Positions 15,043-24,245 of a stretch of 40,271 nucleotides of DNA are shown piece after piece. Origin of the DNA: Pseudonocardia sp. (GTDB lineage: Bacteria; Actinomycetota; Actinomycetes; Mycobacteriales; Pseudonocardiaceae); the NCBI GenBank assembly GCA_029263115.1, contig JAJCYC010000216.1:1-40271 (forward strand), written 5' to 3'. A program made the translations under genes and the position numbers. How positions within the stretch are numbered: the first letter of the stretch is position 1; every line of letters starts with the position of its first letter. Under the pieces are notes generated by a model. It did not search any database and was not told where the DNA came from. It saw only the letters and a list, made by a program, of their open reading frames with translations.

Positions 15043-17682
15043 TCAGGTCCGGGCCGGGCTGTCCAGCGCCTCGGCGGCAGCCAGCCGCACGTCGTAGTCC
15101 AGCTGTGCGGCGTCGGTGGGCTCGAACCCGATCTCGCTGATGTTGCCGGCGCGGGTGAGGTCGCGGGTGATCGAGTCCAGCAGCGGCCCGAACCGGGCCG
15201 GACCGTGCACCCGCAGCACCTGCACCGGGTGCTTCATCGACCGCTTGGCGTCCGACTTCGCCTTACGCACCGCGGCGATCGCCGCGGTGGCCACCGCCAG
15301 CACCATGTCGTCAGCGGGGTCACCGGCGGAGGTCGCGGTCCCGTGCGGCGTCGCCGGGTCGGGCCACGGGCTGGTGTGCACCGTCCCGTCGTGCCACCAG
15401 GACCAGGCCTCCTCGGTGGCGAACGGCAGGAACGGGGCCAGCAGCCGCTGCAGTACCGACAGCGCCGAGCGCAGCGCCAGCCGCGCGGACTGGGTCGCCG
15501 GGTCGGAGTCGTCCCCGTAGGCGCGGTCCTTGACCAGCTCCAGGTAGTCGTCGCAGAACTGCCAGAAGAACCGCTCGGTGCGTTCCAGCGCGGTGGTGTA
15601 CTCGAAGGTCTGCAGGGCGGCGGTGGCCTGGGCGACCACGTCGTCGAGCACGGCCAGCATCGACCGGTCCAGCGCCTCGGTCACTCCTGCCCCCGGCGCC
15701 GGTTCCGGGAATCCGAGGACGAACTTGCTGGCGTTGAGCAGCTTGGTGGCCAGCCGGCGGCCGATCTTCATCTTGCCCTGGTCGAACGCGGTGTCGGTGC
15801 CCGGACGACCGCTGGCCGCCCAGTAACGCACCGCGTCCGAGCTGAACTCCTCGAGCAGCCCGACCGGGGTGACCACGTTGCCCTTGGACTTCGACATCTT
15901 CTTGCGGTCGGGGTCGAGGATCCACCCGGACAGCGTGACGTCGGTCCAGGGCAGCGAGTCGGTCTCCAGCTGCGCGCGCAGCACGGTGGAGAACAGCCAG
16001 GTGCGGATGATGTCGTGGCCCTGCGGGCGCAGGTCCATCGGGTAGGTCTCGTTGAACAGCTCCTTGTCCTCCTCCCAGCCGCAGACGATCTGCGGGGTGA
16101 GCGAGGAGGTGGCCCAGGTGTCCATCACGTCGGGATCGCCGAGGAAACCGCCGGGCGCACCGCGCTGGTCGGCGGTGTAGCCGGGCGGGGTGTCCGAGGA
16201 CGGGTCGACCGGCAGGGCGTCCTCGGCCGGGACGATCGGCCGGTCGTACACCGGGTCGCCGGAGGCGTCCAGCGGGTACCAGACCGGCACCGGCACGCCG
16301 AAGTACCGCTGCCGGCTGACCAGCCAATCACCGTTCAGCCCGCGCACCCAGTCCTCGTAGCGGGCCCGCATGTAGCTCGGGTGCCAGTTCAGCTGCTGGC
16401 CGCGTTCCAGGAGGCGGTCCTGGTGGTCGACCGAGCGGATGAACCACTGCCGGCTGGACACGATCTCCAGCGGCTTGTCGCCCTTCTCATAGAACTTCAC
16501 CGGGCGCACCGTCTTGCTCGGCTCGCCGTCCAGGTCGCCCGACTCGCGCAGCATCGCCACCACGCGTTCCTTCGCGGTGAACACGGTCGCGCCGACGATC
16601 TGCTGGTAGGCCGCGCGGCCGGATTCCGAGTCGAGACCATCGGGGGCCTGGGCCACGATCCGGCCGTCGCGCCCGATGATCGCCCGGGCCGGCAGCTTCA
16701 GCTCGCGCCACCACTGCACGTCGGTCAGGTCGCCGAAGGTGCAGCACATCGCGATGCCGGCGCCGCGGTCGGGCTCGGCGGCCGGGTGGGCCAGCACCGG
16801 CACCTCGACCCCGAACACCGGCGTGGTGACCGTGCTGCCGAACAGGTGCTGGTAGCGGGCATCGTCGGGGTGCGCGATCAGCGCCACGCAGGCCGGTAGC
16901 AGCTCGGGGCGGGTGGTCTCGATGTAGACCGGGGTGTCGCCGGCCGGCCCGTCGGCGTGGAAGGCGATCCGGTGCCAGGCACCGGCGTGCTCGCGGTCCT
17001 CCAACTCGGCCTGGGCCACGGCGGTGCGGAAGCCGACGTCCCAGAGCGTGGGGGCCTCGGCCTGGTAGGCCTGGCCGGCGTGCAGCAGCCGGACGAACGC
17101 CCGCTGCGAGACGCGCTGGGCGTGCTCACCGATCGTGGTGTAGGTCATCGACCAGTCGACCGACAGCCCCAGCCTGCGCCACACCTGCTCGAACGCCTGC
17201 TCGTCCTCGGCGGTCAGCTTCTCGCAGAGCTCGACGAAGTTGCGCCGCGACACGTCCAGCGGCTTGGCGCCCTTGGCGGGCGGCACCTCGGGGACGGGCA
17301 TGTCCGGCAGGTACGGAAGGGCCGGCTCGCAGCGCACGCCGAAGTAGTTCTGCACCCGCCGCTCGGTGGGCAGGCCGTTGTCATCCCAGCCCATCGGGTA
17401 GAAGACGTGCTTGCCGCGCATCCGCTGGAAACGGGCGACGATGTCGGTGTGGGTGTAGGAGAACACGTGCCCCACGTGCAGCGACCCGCTCACCGTCGGC
17501 GGCGGGGTGTCGATGGAGAACACGTCGGCCCGCTCGGCCGGCCGGAACCGGTAGGTGCCGTCCTGCTCCCAGCGCTGCGCCCAGACCTGGTCCAGCCCGT
17601 CCAACACCGGCCGCTGGGGGACCCGACCCGAATCGGCTGACGGCTCACCCGATGACTCACCCAACGACACTGACCCGCTCAC
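15043..17682 (-). CDS. valS: Valyl-tRNA synthetase
   Basis: Class I aminoacyl-tRNA synthetase that charges tRNA-Val with valine. Signature sequences are SGSLHVGHVFSYTHTD (HIGH motif in the Rossmann fold), the CP1 editing domain with ETTRPELLPACVALIAHPDD, DTWATSSLTPQIVCGWEED, and DPDRKKMSKSKGNVVTPVG (KMSKS loop), followed by the anticodon-binding helical domain. The 879 residues fit the type common in some actinobacteria; a C-terminal coiled coil of the E. coli type is not evident. GTG at 17682 is the first start of the frame. Essential housekeeping gene; no neighbouring translation genes are visible. Confidence 0.97.
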   Translation of the reverse strand: MSGSVSLGESSGEPSADSGRVPQRPVLDGLDQVWAQRWEQDGTYRFRPAERADVFSIDTPPPTVSGSLHVGHVFSYTHTDIVARFQRMRGKHVFYPMGWDDNGLPTERRVQNYFGVRCEPALPYLPDMPVPEVPPAKGAKPLDVSRRNFVELCEKLTAEDEQAFEQVWRRLGLSVDWSMTYTTIGEHAQRVSQRAFVRLLHAGQAYQAEAPTLWDVGFRTAVAQAELEDREHAGAWHRIAFHADGPAGDTPVYIETTRPELLPACVALIAHPDDARYQHLFGSTVTTPVFGVEVPVLAHPAAEPDRGAGIAMCCTFGDLTDVQWWRELKLPARAIIGRDGRIVAQAPDGLDSESGRAAYQQIVGATVFTAKERVVAMLRESGDLDGEPSKTVRPVKFYEKGDKPLEIVSSRQWFIRSVDHQDRLLERGQQLNWHPSYMRARYEDWVRGLNGDWLVSRQRYFGVPVPVWYPLDASGDPVYDRPIVPAEDALPVDPSSDTPPGYTADQRGAPGGFLGDPDVMDTWATSSLTPQIVCGWEEDKELFNETYPMDLRPQGHDIIRTWLFSTVLRAQLETDSLPWTDVTLSGWILDPDRKKMSKSKGNVVTPVGLLEEFSSDAVRYWAASGRPGTDTAFDQGKMKIGRRLATKLLNASKFVLGFPEPAPGAGVTEALDRSMLAVLDDVVAQATAALQTFEYTTALERTERFFWQFCDDYLELVKDRAYGDDSDPATQSARLALRSALSVLQRLLAPFLPFATEEAWSWWHDGTVHTSPWPDPATPHGTATSAGDPADDMVLAVATAAIAAVRKAKSDAKRSMKHPVQVLRVHGPARFGPLLDSITRDLTRAGNISEIGFEPTDAAQLDYDVRLAAAEALDSPART

Positions 17683-17938
17683 CCCATCTGCATGGCTGGT
17701 CCGGTCCGGGACCCGAGCGGGTCAACCGTGATCGCATGTTCCGCCTCGACCAGCGTCAGCGATTCTATTCCACCGCCGAGGCAGCCCGGTGGGCCCCCGG
17801 TGCCGGTCCGGGGCACGGCCTGGTGGAGCGGCATGAACCCGACCGGCTACCGCTCGCACGGAATCCACGGCATGCTTGCGAACGCAGTTCTGCCAGGGCA
17901 CGGACATCGAGGCAGGGCGTGCACGTTGTGGAGGTGCT

Positions 17939-19820
17939 GTGGCCGACTCCGCAGCCGAGGTGCCGACCGACGAGATGCCGTCCAGCGTGCTCCTGGCCGA
18001 GTTCCGGCCCTGATAACCCAGGACCAGCTCACCGTGACGGACCGCCAGCTGATCGTCGACCAGGCCATTCTCGCCATCGACGGGTTGTACGTGCACTACT
18101 GGCAGAAGAGGGCCATGTACGGCGTGGACCCCGTCCAGCGGCTGCGGCTACTGCGGCGCCGCACCGGAGCGCGGATATGACCGACCTCGAGTTCCACGCA
18201 ACGCTGCGCGACACCTTCGCCGATCTCCAGGACGGTCACACCTGTTACAGGCTCCCGGCCCCGTGCTGCGGCCTCGTCGCGTCCCTCGGATTCCTGCTCG
18301 AACGGTGCTGGGATGGCGCCACCCCGATCTGGGTGGCCTCGCACGTGTCCGCCGCGCTGATCGGCAAGCGTTCGCAGCTCGTGGCCGGCGCGGAGATCAC
18401 CCGGTGGAACGGGATGCCCATCGCGGTCGCCGTCGCGCACAACGCCGACCGCGAGTGGGGCAGCAACCCGCCCGCGCGGCTGGCTCGGGGCGTGGAGAGC
18501 ATGACCCAGCGCTCCCTCGTCGGGTCCGCGATCCCGGATGAGGACTGGATAGAGCTGGAGTTCACTGTCGACGGCACCAGCCACGTCGCCCGTCTCCACT
18601 GGCGGATCCCGTTTGCGGAATCGCTCTTGCTGAACCCCATGAGCGACGACGAGCCGCCCCGGCCCGTTCACTCGGAACGCGCCGCGCTACGCCGGATCGA
18701 CGAGCGCGCGAAGCTGGTCCAGGAGGTGAAGAAGGCGCTGTTCACGGCGCCGGGGCCGGCCACGGTGGAGATGACCCTGTCGCCCGATCTGCGGGCCCGG
18801 CGGATCACGACTCCGAGCGGCACCTGCGGGCATCTGCGGATCTACAACTTCGACCCGGAGGACCCCGAGGCGTTCTTCGCCGAGTACCGCCGTCTGCTCG
18901 ACGAGATGCCCGACAACGGACTGATCGTCGACATCCGGGGAAACCCCGGCGGCGATCCGCTGCTGGCCGAGCGGATGCTGCAGTGCCTCACCCCGAGACC
19001 GATCCGATCCGAGCCCGTCCAGTTCGTGAACACCGAACAGACCGCCGCGCTGTGCCGGGCGATGCCGCCGTTCTTCGGATTCGCCGACTTCGCGCCGTCG
19101 ATCGACGAGGCGCTGACCACCGGCGCACAGTACTCCCGGGCCATTCCGGCGTTCCCGGCCGCGCAGCTCAACGATGTCGGTCAGCTCTACCACGGTCCGG
19201 TCGTGCTGATCACCGATGCGCTCTGCTACAGCTCGGCCGACACCTTTGCGGCCGGGTTCCAGGACCACGAGATCGGTGTGGTGCTCGGGGTGGACGCCAA
19301 CACCGGTGCCGGCGGCGCGGATGTGTTCAGCCTCTCCCAGCTGTTGACGATGTGGCGCGGGTCCCCGATCGAACCGCTGTCCCTCGGCGCGGACGTGTCG
19401 GTGGCGTTGCGTCGCTGCCTGCGGGTCGGGCCGCACGAGGGCAAGCTACTCGAGGACCTGGGCGTCGTCCCCGATCTCACCCACCGGTCGACCAAGCGCG
19501 ACCTGCTCGAGCACAACGCCGACCTGCTCGCCTTCGCTGCGGGGCTACTGGCGAAGCAGAAGCCCCGACGGCTCGCCGTGAGCGCCTCTACCAAGGACGG
19601 CGGCCGCGAGCTGAAGGTGACGGTGCAGAATCTGACCAGCGTCGATGTCTACGTCAACGACAGGCCGGTGACCTCGACCTCGGTGGCGCCGGGCAAGAAT
19701 CGGATCATGTTGCCCACCCAGCCGGCCGACGCCCGGATCCGATTGGAGGGCTTCGACGTCGTCGACGGCATCGAGACCCTGGTGGCCGCACGCCTGCTTC
19801 GGCCGGGGCCATCCAGGTAG
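17939..19820 (+). pseudogene. S41 family peptidase with two frameshifts near the N-terminus
   Basis: Tail-specific-protease-like S41 peptidase. The start is best placed at GTG 17939, behind GGAGG (17930-17934). The protein then runs through three frames: residues ending VLLAEFRP (to 18012), then LITQDQLTVTDRQLIVDQAI to LRLLRRRTGARI (about 18013-18176), then from MTDLEFHATL (18177) to the TAG at 19818-19820. The first switch is explained by one missing C in the C-run before TGATAACC. At the second, the stop and a start overlap as ATGA. The body from 18177 on is intact: IRGNPGGDPL, and the serine site region CYSSADTFAAGFQDHE (Ser codons 19230-19235), then NTGAGGADVF. If translation restarts at 18177, a shortened protein of 547 residues would result. 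It lies divergent to valS. Confidence 0.72.
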
Positions 19821-19868
19821 CGGTACAGCGTCCGGACGGGCAGGTGCCGCGCGCGACGACACCGCCGG

Positions 19869-21263
19869 TCAGAACGGCGGCGGATCCGGATCGAGTGGCT
19901 GCGACAGCGCGGACCGGTAGTCGTGCGGTCGGCTCGAATAGCGATGACCGGTGGGCGTGACGAAGCTGACCACTCCGCCCGGGCGCTGGGTCACCGTCCA
20001 CCCGCGCGCATGGGTCTTGAGCCGGTGGTGGTGGCGGCAGCCGGCGTACAGGTTGCGCTCACCCGTGGTGCCACCTTCGGACCAGGCGACGGTGTGGTCG
20101 AGATCGGCGTCTGCCGCCGAACGGCGGCAGACGGGCGAGCGACAGTGGTGGTCGCGGGCGCGGACGTGGTTGGCGAGACCGGGGGGTGGCCGGTAGGTCT
20201 TGCGTCCGTAGTCGAGCAGGGTGCCGGACCTCGGATCGGTCAGTAGGCGCCGCCAGGTTCCCTCGGCGGCGATCTCCCGGGCCAGCCCGGCGGGGATCGG
20301 GCCGTAACCGCAGAGCTCGCCGGGCGCCTCGTCGAGGCCCATCAGCATGGTGATCGGTGCGGTGACCTGAACAGACGGTTTCCCCACCGGACTGGGCCGT
20401 CGTTGGACGACGTCAGCACCCGAGGTGGGACCTCGGTTGTGGTCGCGTTGTTCAGCGGCACAGCACTGTTCAGCGGCACAGCGTCGTCCGGTGAGCAGCT
20501 CGGTGAGCAGATCCGCCCGGCGGGCGTCCATGCCGCGCGGATCGCTCGCGCCGAGGCCACGGGCGAGCTGGCCGAGATGCTCGTAGGCGGCAACAGCATC
20601 CGGCGCGGGCAACAGCGCCCACAGGCTGGCCATTGCCTCCGGCTCGGGGTTGAGCACCACGCGCCGCTCACGGCGAGCCGCACGGTGGCGCTGCTCGGCC
20701 CCGTCCGGGTCGATCGCGATCACCGCACGGGCCAATGCGGCCCGCAGCTGGCCCTGAGTCTGCTCGGGCGCGCGAGCGAGGACTCGGTGCTGCACGGCCC
20801 GAGCCTGCTCAGCCGGTAGGTGCCGGCAGGCTTCGGTGATCGCCCGGACCTTTGCGCCGTCAATGCGACCATGCTCCCAAGCGATCATGGTCTCGGGGAG
20901 CACCGAGTCCAGCTCCACCGCGACACCGAGCCTGGCGCCGGCGGCCATGCGGGACAGCCGCAGCGCCAGCGCAACCTCGTCTGCGGCGAACTCCGAACAG
21001 CTCGAGGCCACGCTCGAGCGCTGCGCGCCCTGATCGGTGTCGGGCGGGCGGCGGCGGGCGAACTCGGCGAGCAGCCGGGCCTGCCTTGCCTGGGCCCAGG
21101 AGACCTGGCGATCGAAAGCGACGATGGCCTCGATCAGCTCGGCGTCATCCGCGACACAAGGGTTAGCCACCGCGATGTCAACTTCGAGAGCGAGCCAACC
21201 CGAGGGCCGACACCGCGACAGCGGTGCCTCCGGAGGCGCTTCGAACTCGACATCATCGAACAT
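19869..21263 (-). CDS. DUF222/13E12-type HNH endonuclease protein under LexA control
   Basis: Protein of 464 residues with an N-terminal DUF222 helical domain (about 25-320) and a C-terminal HNH nuclease-like module. The module reads ARDHHCRSPVCRRSAADADL, then DHTVAWSEGGTTGERNLYAG and CRHHHRLKTH. It has the paired Cys, the DH and the HH of the family. Such 13E12 proteins are multicopy in mycobacteria and relatives and are thought to be mobile or intron-like. The ATG at 21263 lies inside a consensus LexA box, 7 nt after a TATACT -10 box, so the message is probably leaderless and damage-inducible. The open frame extends further upstream but is not family-like there. Confidence 0.9.
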   Translation of the reverse strand: MFDDVEFEAPPEAPLSRCRPSGWLALEVDIAVANPCVADDAELIEAIVAFDRQVSWAQARQARLLAEFARRRPPDTDQGAQRSSVASSCSEFAADEVALALRLSRMAAGARLGVAVELDSVLPETMIAWEHGRIDGAKVRAITEACRHLPAEQARAVQHRVLARAPEQTQGQLRAALARAVIAIDPDGAEQRHRAARRERRVVLNPEPEAMASLWALLPAPDAVAAYEHLGQLARGLGASDPRGMDARRADLLTELLTGRRCAAEQCCAAEQRDHNRGPTSGADVVQRRPSPVGKPSVQVTAPITMLMGLDEAPGELCGYGPIPAGLAREIAAEGTWRRLLTDPRSGTLLDYGRKTYRPPPGLANHVRARDHHCRSPVCRRSAADADLDHTVAWSEGGTTGERNLYAGCRHHHRLKTHARGWTVTQRPGGVVSFVTPTGHRYSSRPHDYRSALSQPLDPDPPPF

Positions 21264-21276
21264 ACGTTCGAGTATA
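21256..21276 (-). promoter_or_regulatory. LexA (SOS) box overlapping -10 box and start codon
   Basis: TCGAAC-ATAC-GTTCGA at 21256-21271 is an exact match to the mycobacterial-type SOS box TCGAAC-N4-GTTCGA. On the coding (reverse) strand TATACT at 21276-21271 overlaps its edge, and the ATG (21263-21261) lies within the box. Bound LexA would therefore cover the promoter start region and the start codon. The motif is seen; LexA binding is inferred from the consensus. Confidence 0.85.
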
Positions 21277-21348
21277 TCAGATCCCCAGGAGCCAGACCTG
21301 CTGATAGGCCTCCGCAGATCGGCCGGCCAGCGGCGATGATCGGGGCCG

Positions 21349-21611
21349 GTGGACCGACTGGCCCGCGGCGCCGTCGAGTGGCTGCTCGCCCAGTCCGAGG
21401 TCGACAAGACCGGTCTGGCGTGGCGACCGACCGCAAGCGACGCCGAGCACGATCCAGTCAATTGGCAGCCTGATCCGGTGTCCAGAAAAGCGGGAACACT
21501 CCAACCCGGATCGGGCTGGCGCCGCTGAGCACCTCGTTCGGTGAGCTGTACACCGGGATGTCGGTGCTGGCCGGGTTGCTCGGTCAGATCGACCAGGTTG
21601 TAGACCGCTAG
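21349..21611 (+). pseudogene. Unidentified decayed coding fragment
   Basis: Two short open pieces with coding-like composition occur in different frames. GTG 21349 to TGA 21528 reads DRLARGAVEWLLAQSEVDKT and on to QPGSGWRR. An overlapping piece reads GLAPLSTSFGELYTGMSVLA and ends at TAG 21609-21611. The first resembles helical repeat proteins such as LanC-like cyclases only weakly. Both may belong to one frameshifted gene. I cannot name the family. The rest of the 21277-21676 gap shows nothing further. Confidence 0.3.
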
Positions 21612-21676
21612 GTCACGTGGCAGCCTTGGCCACCGGTCGCCGGCGATCAGATGCCGGCAGCGGAAGGAGACACTCG

Positions 21677-22336
21677 GTGACGCTCAAGATCAATGACACG
21701 GCCCCGGACTTCGAGGCCGAGACGACCGAGGGGCGGATCAAGTTCCACGACTGGATCGGCGACTCGTGGGCGGTGCTGTTCTCGCACCCCAAGGACTTCA
21801 CCCCGATCTGCACGACCGAGCTGGGCTACATGGCCAAGATCAAGCCGGAGTTCGACAAGCGCGACGTGAAGATCATCGGGCTGTCGGTGGACCCGGTGGA
21901 CCGGCACAGCGACTGGGCCGACGACATCGAGGAGACCCAGGGCCACCGGCCCAACTACCCGATGATCGGTGACACCGACTTCGCGGTGTCCAAGGCGTGG
22001 GGCATGCTGCCGGCCGACGTCAGCGGCGACGTCGCGTCCCGCACCCCGGCCGACAACGCCACGGTGCGCAACGTGTTCGTGGTCGGCCCGGACAAGAAGA
22101 TCAAGCTGATCCTGGTCTACCCGATGACCACCGGCCGCAACTTCGACGAGGTGCTGCGGGTGATCGACTCGCTGCAGCTGACCGCGAAGCACAAGGTCGC
22201 CACCCCGGTGAACTGGCAGCGCGGGGAGAACGTGGTCATCGCCGGTTCGGTGTCCAACGAGGCGGCCAAGGAGATCTGGCCGGACGGCTGGGAGTCCCCC
22301 AAGCCCTACATCCGCATCGTCCCGCAACCCCAGTAG
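21677..22336 (+). CDS. 1-Cys peroxiredoxin (Prx6/AhpC-TSA family)
   Basis: Thiol peroxidase of 220 residues that reduces hydrogen peroxide and alkyl hydroperoxides. The peroxidatic cysteine is Cys45 in FSHPKDFTPICTTE (PxxxTxxC with C-terminal TTE). It is the only cysteine in the protein, so it belongs to the 1-Cys Prx6 group, which needs an external thiol for recycling. Prx6-type C-terminal extension motifs are TPVNWQRGENVVI and KEIWPDGWESPKPYIRIVPQ. GTG at 21677 is preceded by GGAAGGAGA with a good spacing and gives the family start VTLKINDTAPDFEAET. It stands alone; the convergent TetR gene follows. Confidence 0.95.
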   Translation: MTLKINDTAPDFEAETTEGRIKFHDWIGDSWAVLFSHPKDFTPICTTELGYMAKIKPEFDKRDVKIIGLSVDPVDRHSDWADDIEETQGHRPNYPMIGDTDFAVSKAWGMLPADVSGDVASRTPADNATVRNVFVVGPDKKIKLILVYPMTTGRNFDEVLRVIDSLQLTAKHKVATPVNWQRGENVVIAGSVSNEAAKEIWPDGWESPKPYIRIVPQPQ

Positions 22337-22388
22337 CCGCGGCACCGGGCCGGTCTCCACATCGGGCACCGGCCCGGCACCCGCGGGG

Positions 22389-23000
22389 CTAGCTGGCTAC
22401 GGCTGTCGACAGGCGGGCCCGCCAACCGGTGATCTCGGCGACGAAGTCGTAGCCGTCGCGGCACAACACCGAGCGGAAACACAGCCCGATGGCGTAGGAG
22501 ACGAAGACCTCCGCCTCGCGGGCCGGGTCCAACCCCGCCCGGATGGAACCGTCGAGCTGGCCGGCGACGAAGTGCCCGGCCAGCTCGGACTGGTAGCCGG
22601 CGATCAGCGTGTCGAACCACGGTGCGAAGCCGCGCAGCGCGGCTGGGGTCTCGAAGGTCAGCACGGTCAGCGCCCGGATCACCTCGGGCTCGTGCCGGAC
22701 GGCGGTCAACAGATCGTCCAGCTGGCCGAGCACGAGCTGAAGCCCGGTACCGATCCGCTCCCGGCGGACGGCCGGCAGCAGCCGCTCGCCGAAGGTGTCG
22801 AACAGCGCCTGGAGCAGCACCTCCTTGGAGCCGTAGCGGTCGCGCACCATGTTGCGGCTGAACCCGGCGCGCAGGCCGATCTCGGCGGCGGTGGTCCGCT
22901 CGTAGCCCTGCTCGGCGAACAGCTCGATGGCGGCATCGAGCAGGCTCAGCGTCGACTCCGCGACGCGCTGCTCGTTGGTCCGTCCGGCTGATACTGGCAC
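22389..23000 (-). CDS. TetR/AcrR-family transcriptional regulator
   Basis: Repressor of 203 residues. The N-terminal helix-turn-helix is LLDAAIELFAEQGYERTTAA...IGLRAGFSRNMVRDRYGSKE, with the characteristic FAExGYxxTT and xRYxxKE features (R replaces the usual F/Y before Y). The C-terminal ligand-binding part (about 70-200) contains RHEPEVIRALTVLTFE and VSYAIGLCFRSVLCRDG. GTG at 23000 lies 6 nt after a TAATGT -10 box. Two spaced palindromes overlap the promoter, which suggests autoregulation. The ligand and any target genes beyond itself are unknown. Confidence 0.92.
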   Translation of the reverse strand: MPVSAGRTNEQRVAESTLSLLDAAIELFAEQGYERTTAAEIGLRAGFSRNMVRDRYGSKEVLLQALFDTFGERLLPAVRRERIGTGLQLVLGQLDDLLTAVRHEPEVIRALTVLTFETPAALRGFAPWFDTLIAGYQSELAGHFVAGQLDGSIRAGLDPAREAEVFVSYAIGLCFRSVLCRDGYDFVAEITGWRARLSTAVAS

Positions 23001-23006
23001 CGCCCC

Positions 23007-23050
23007 ACATTACACCTGCCTGTTTTCAGACAGATACCTGTTGGAGACAG
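23007..23050 (-). promoter_or_regulatory. Promoter with paired palindromic operators of the TetR gene
   Basis: On the reverse strand TAATGT (23012-23007) is followed after GGGGCG by the GTG start. Upstream lie CTGTTTTCAGACAG (23020-23033) and CTGTTGGAGACAG (23038-23050), both CTGT-N5/6-ACAG palindromes whose left ends are 18 bp apart. The ACAG and CTGT halves between them form another near-palindrome. This is a convincing autoregulatory site; binding is inferred. Confidence 0.6.
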
Positions 23051-23185
23051 ACAAAGTACGTATGGCCCGGCCGGACCCGTCGGGTGCGGACAGGTCGCGC
23101 GCCGGTCACGCCGCGCGCCTCGGGCCGGGCGGGGCCGACGTGGTACGTCCGGCAACGGGCGCCGCGGGCACGGCGAGGTAGCCGT

Positions 23186-23953
23186 CTACCCGTCTGTCGG
23201 GTGCCCGACCGGCACGTTGCCGCTGCGGTATCCGACACCCCAGTCGGTCAGCACCACGGCCGGGCTGTCCGGGGAACGCTCGATCTTCCGACGCAGCCGC
23301 CGGATGTGCACGTCCAGCAGCCGTGTGTCGCCGAAGTAGTCATAACCCCAGATCCGTTCCAGCAGCTCCTCGCGGGTGACGGTGCGTCCGCCGGCGCCCA
23401 GGATCTCCAGCAGCAGCCGCAGCTCGGTACGGGTCAGGTGGATCTCGGTGCCGTCCCGACGGATGACCCCCCGCTCGGGCAGCACCTCCAACCCGTCGAT
23501 CAGCAAGTACTCCCGTAGGCCGGTGGCCGCCCCTCGGCGGCGCAGCAGGGCACGGATCCGGGCCGCCAGCACGCTGGCCACCAACGGCTTGGTCACGTAG
23601 TCGTCCGCGCCGGCCTCCAGGCCTCGCACCACGTCCGCCGCGTCCGATCGGGCGGTGACCATGATGATCGGCAGTCCTCCCCGATCGCGGACGGTCCGGC
23701 ACACCTGCAGCCCGTCGATCCCGGGCAGCATCAGGTCCAGCAGCATCACCTCGACCGGCGTCCGCTCGATCAGCCTCAACGCGGTCTCCCCGGAGGCCGC
23801 GGACACCACGTCGATTCCCTCATCGGCCAGGGCCAGTGCCAGGGCCTCCCGGATGTACACGTCGTCATCGACGAGAAGCGCTGTCGTCGGCATCGGATCG
23901 ATGCCGCCGCGCCGGCCGACGCGCGGCGCGGTGCGACCGGACGGGTGGGACAT
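23186..23953 (-). CDS. OmpR/PhoB-type response regulator, copy A
   Basis: Two-component response regulator and probable activator of cassette A. The receiver domain is complete: acidic pocket LLVDDD, acceptor Asp in VMLLDLMLPGIDG, Thr in MVTARSD and Lys in YVTKPL. The winged helix ends RLLDVHIRRLRRKIERSPDS, identical in the recognition helix to the copy B regulator. It differs from copy B mainly at the edges. ATG 23953 is preceded by GAGG at 5 nt and gives a 20-residue N-terminal extension; ATG 23893 (MPTTALLVDDD) matches copy B better and is the alternative. It is transcribed away from the P1-P3 genes of cassette A. No kinase gene adjoins it. Confidence 0.93.
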   Translation of the reverse strand: MSHPSGRTAPRVGRRGGIDPMPTTALLVDDDVYIREALALALADEGIDVVSAASGETALRLIERTPVEVMLLDLMLPGIDGLQVCRTVRDRGGLPIIMVTARSDAADVVRGLEAGADDYVTKPLVASVLAARIRALLRRRGAATGLREYLLIDGLEVLPERGVIRRDGTEIHLTRTELRLLLEILGAGGRTVTREELLERIWGYDYFGDTRLLDVHIRRLRRKIERSPDSPAVVLTDWGVGYRSGNVPVGHPTDG

Positions 23954-24143
23954 GTCGACCTCATCGGCCGGTTGTCGCCTGCGCGTCACCCGACCGGTAT
24001 ACCTCTCGGCCGAGCACGAGCAGACCCCGAGGAAGGGCCCGATCCGCAACGTCGGCCGATCGTCAGGTTCGGACGCCGTCGCGGGCGGTGACGGGCGGCT
24101 GGCGTCATCCGGCCCGGGCCGGGCCGGTGCTCGGTGCCGGGTA

Positions 24144-24208
24144 GTCGCAACCTTGTCAGACGATCGTCGGAATTTGTCACCTGAGCTCGAACCCGGCGTC
24201 CTTATCGT
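24144..24208 (+). promoter_or_regulatory. Regulator box and -10 element of cassette A, P1 promoter
   Basis: Direct half-sites GTCGC (24144), GTCAG (24155) and GTCGG (24166) have an 11-bp period. The core GTCAG-ACGATC-GTCGG spans 24155-24170. A TATCGT -10 box lies at 24203-24208, exactly 48 nt from the core start. No TTGACA-like -35 is present (CCTGAG at the expected place), as for an activator-dependent promoter. The same layout recurs at three other promoters in this window. Confidence 0.75.
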
Positions 24209-24215
24209 GCTCCGC

Positions 24216-24245
24216 ATGCTCGACGACTCGTGGCTTCCCACTTGA
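24216..24245 (+). CDS. Leaderless 9-codon upstream ORF before P1 of cassette A
   Basis: ATG 24216 lies 7 nt after the -10 box and opens the short frame MLDDSWLPT, with TGA at 24243-24245. That stop overlaps the TTG start of the P1 gene by two bases. Copy B has a leaderless 18-codon frame ending in the same kind of overlap, although the peptide sequences are unrelated. The likely role is to deliver ribosomes to P1 by translational coupling rather than to make a peptide. Confidence 0.45.
   Translation: MLDDSWLPT

Noticed and set aside
17652-18176. Longer forward start for the S41 peptidase at ATG 17652
   Set aside because: The part before 18177 in this frame is Arg/Pro-rich and unrelated to the family; the family-like N-terminus lies in the two other frames and starts behind GGAGG at 17939.
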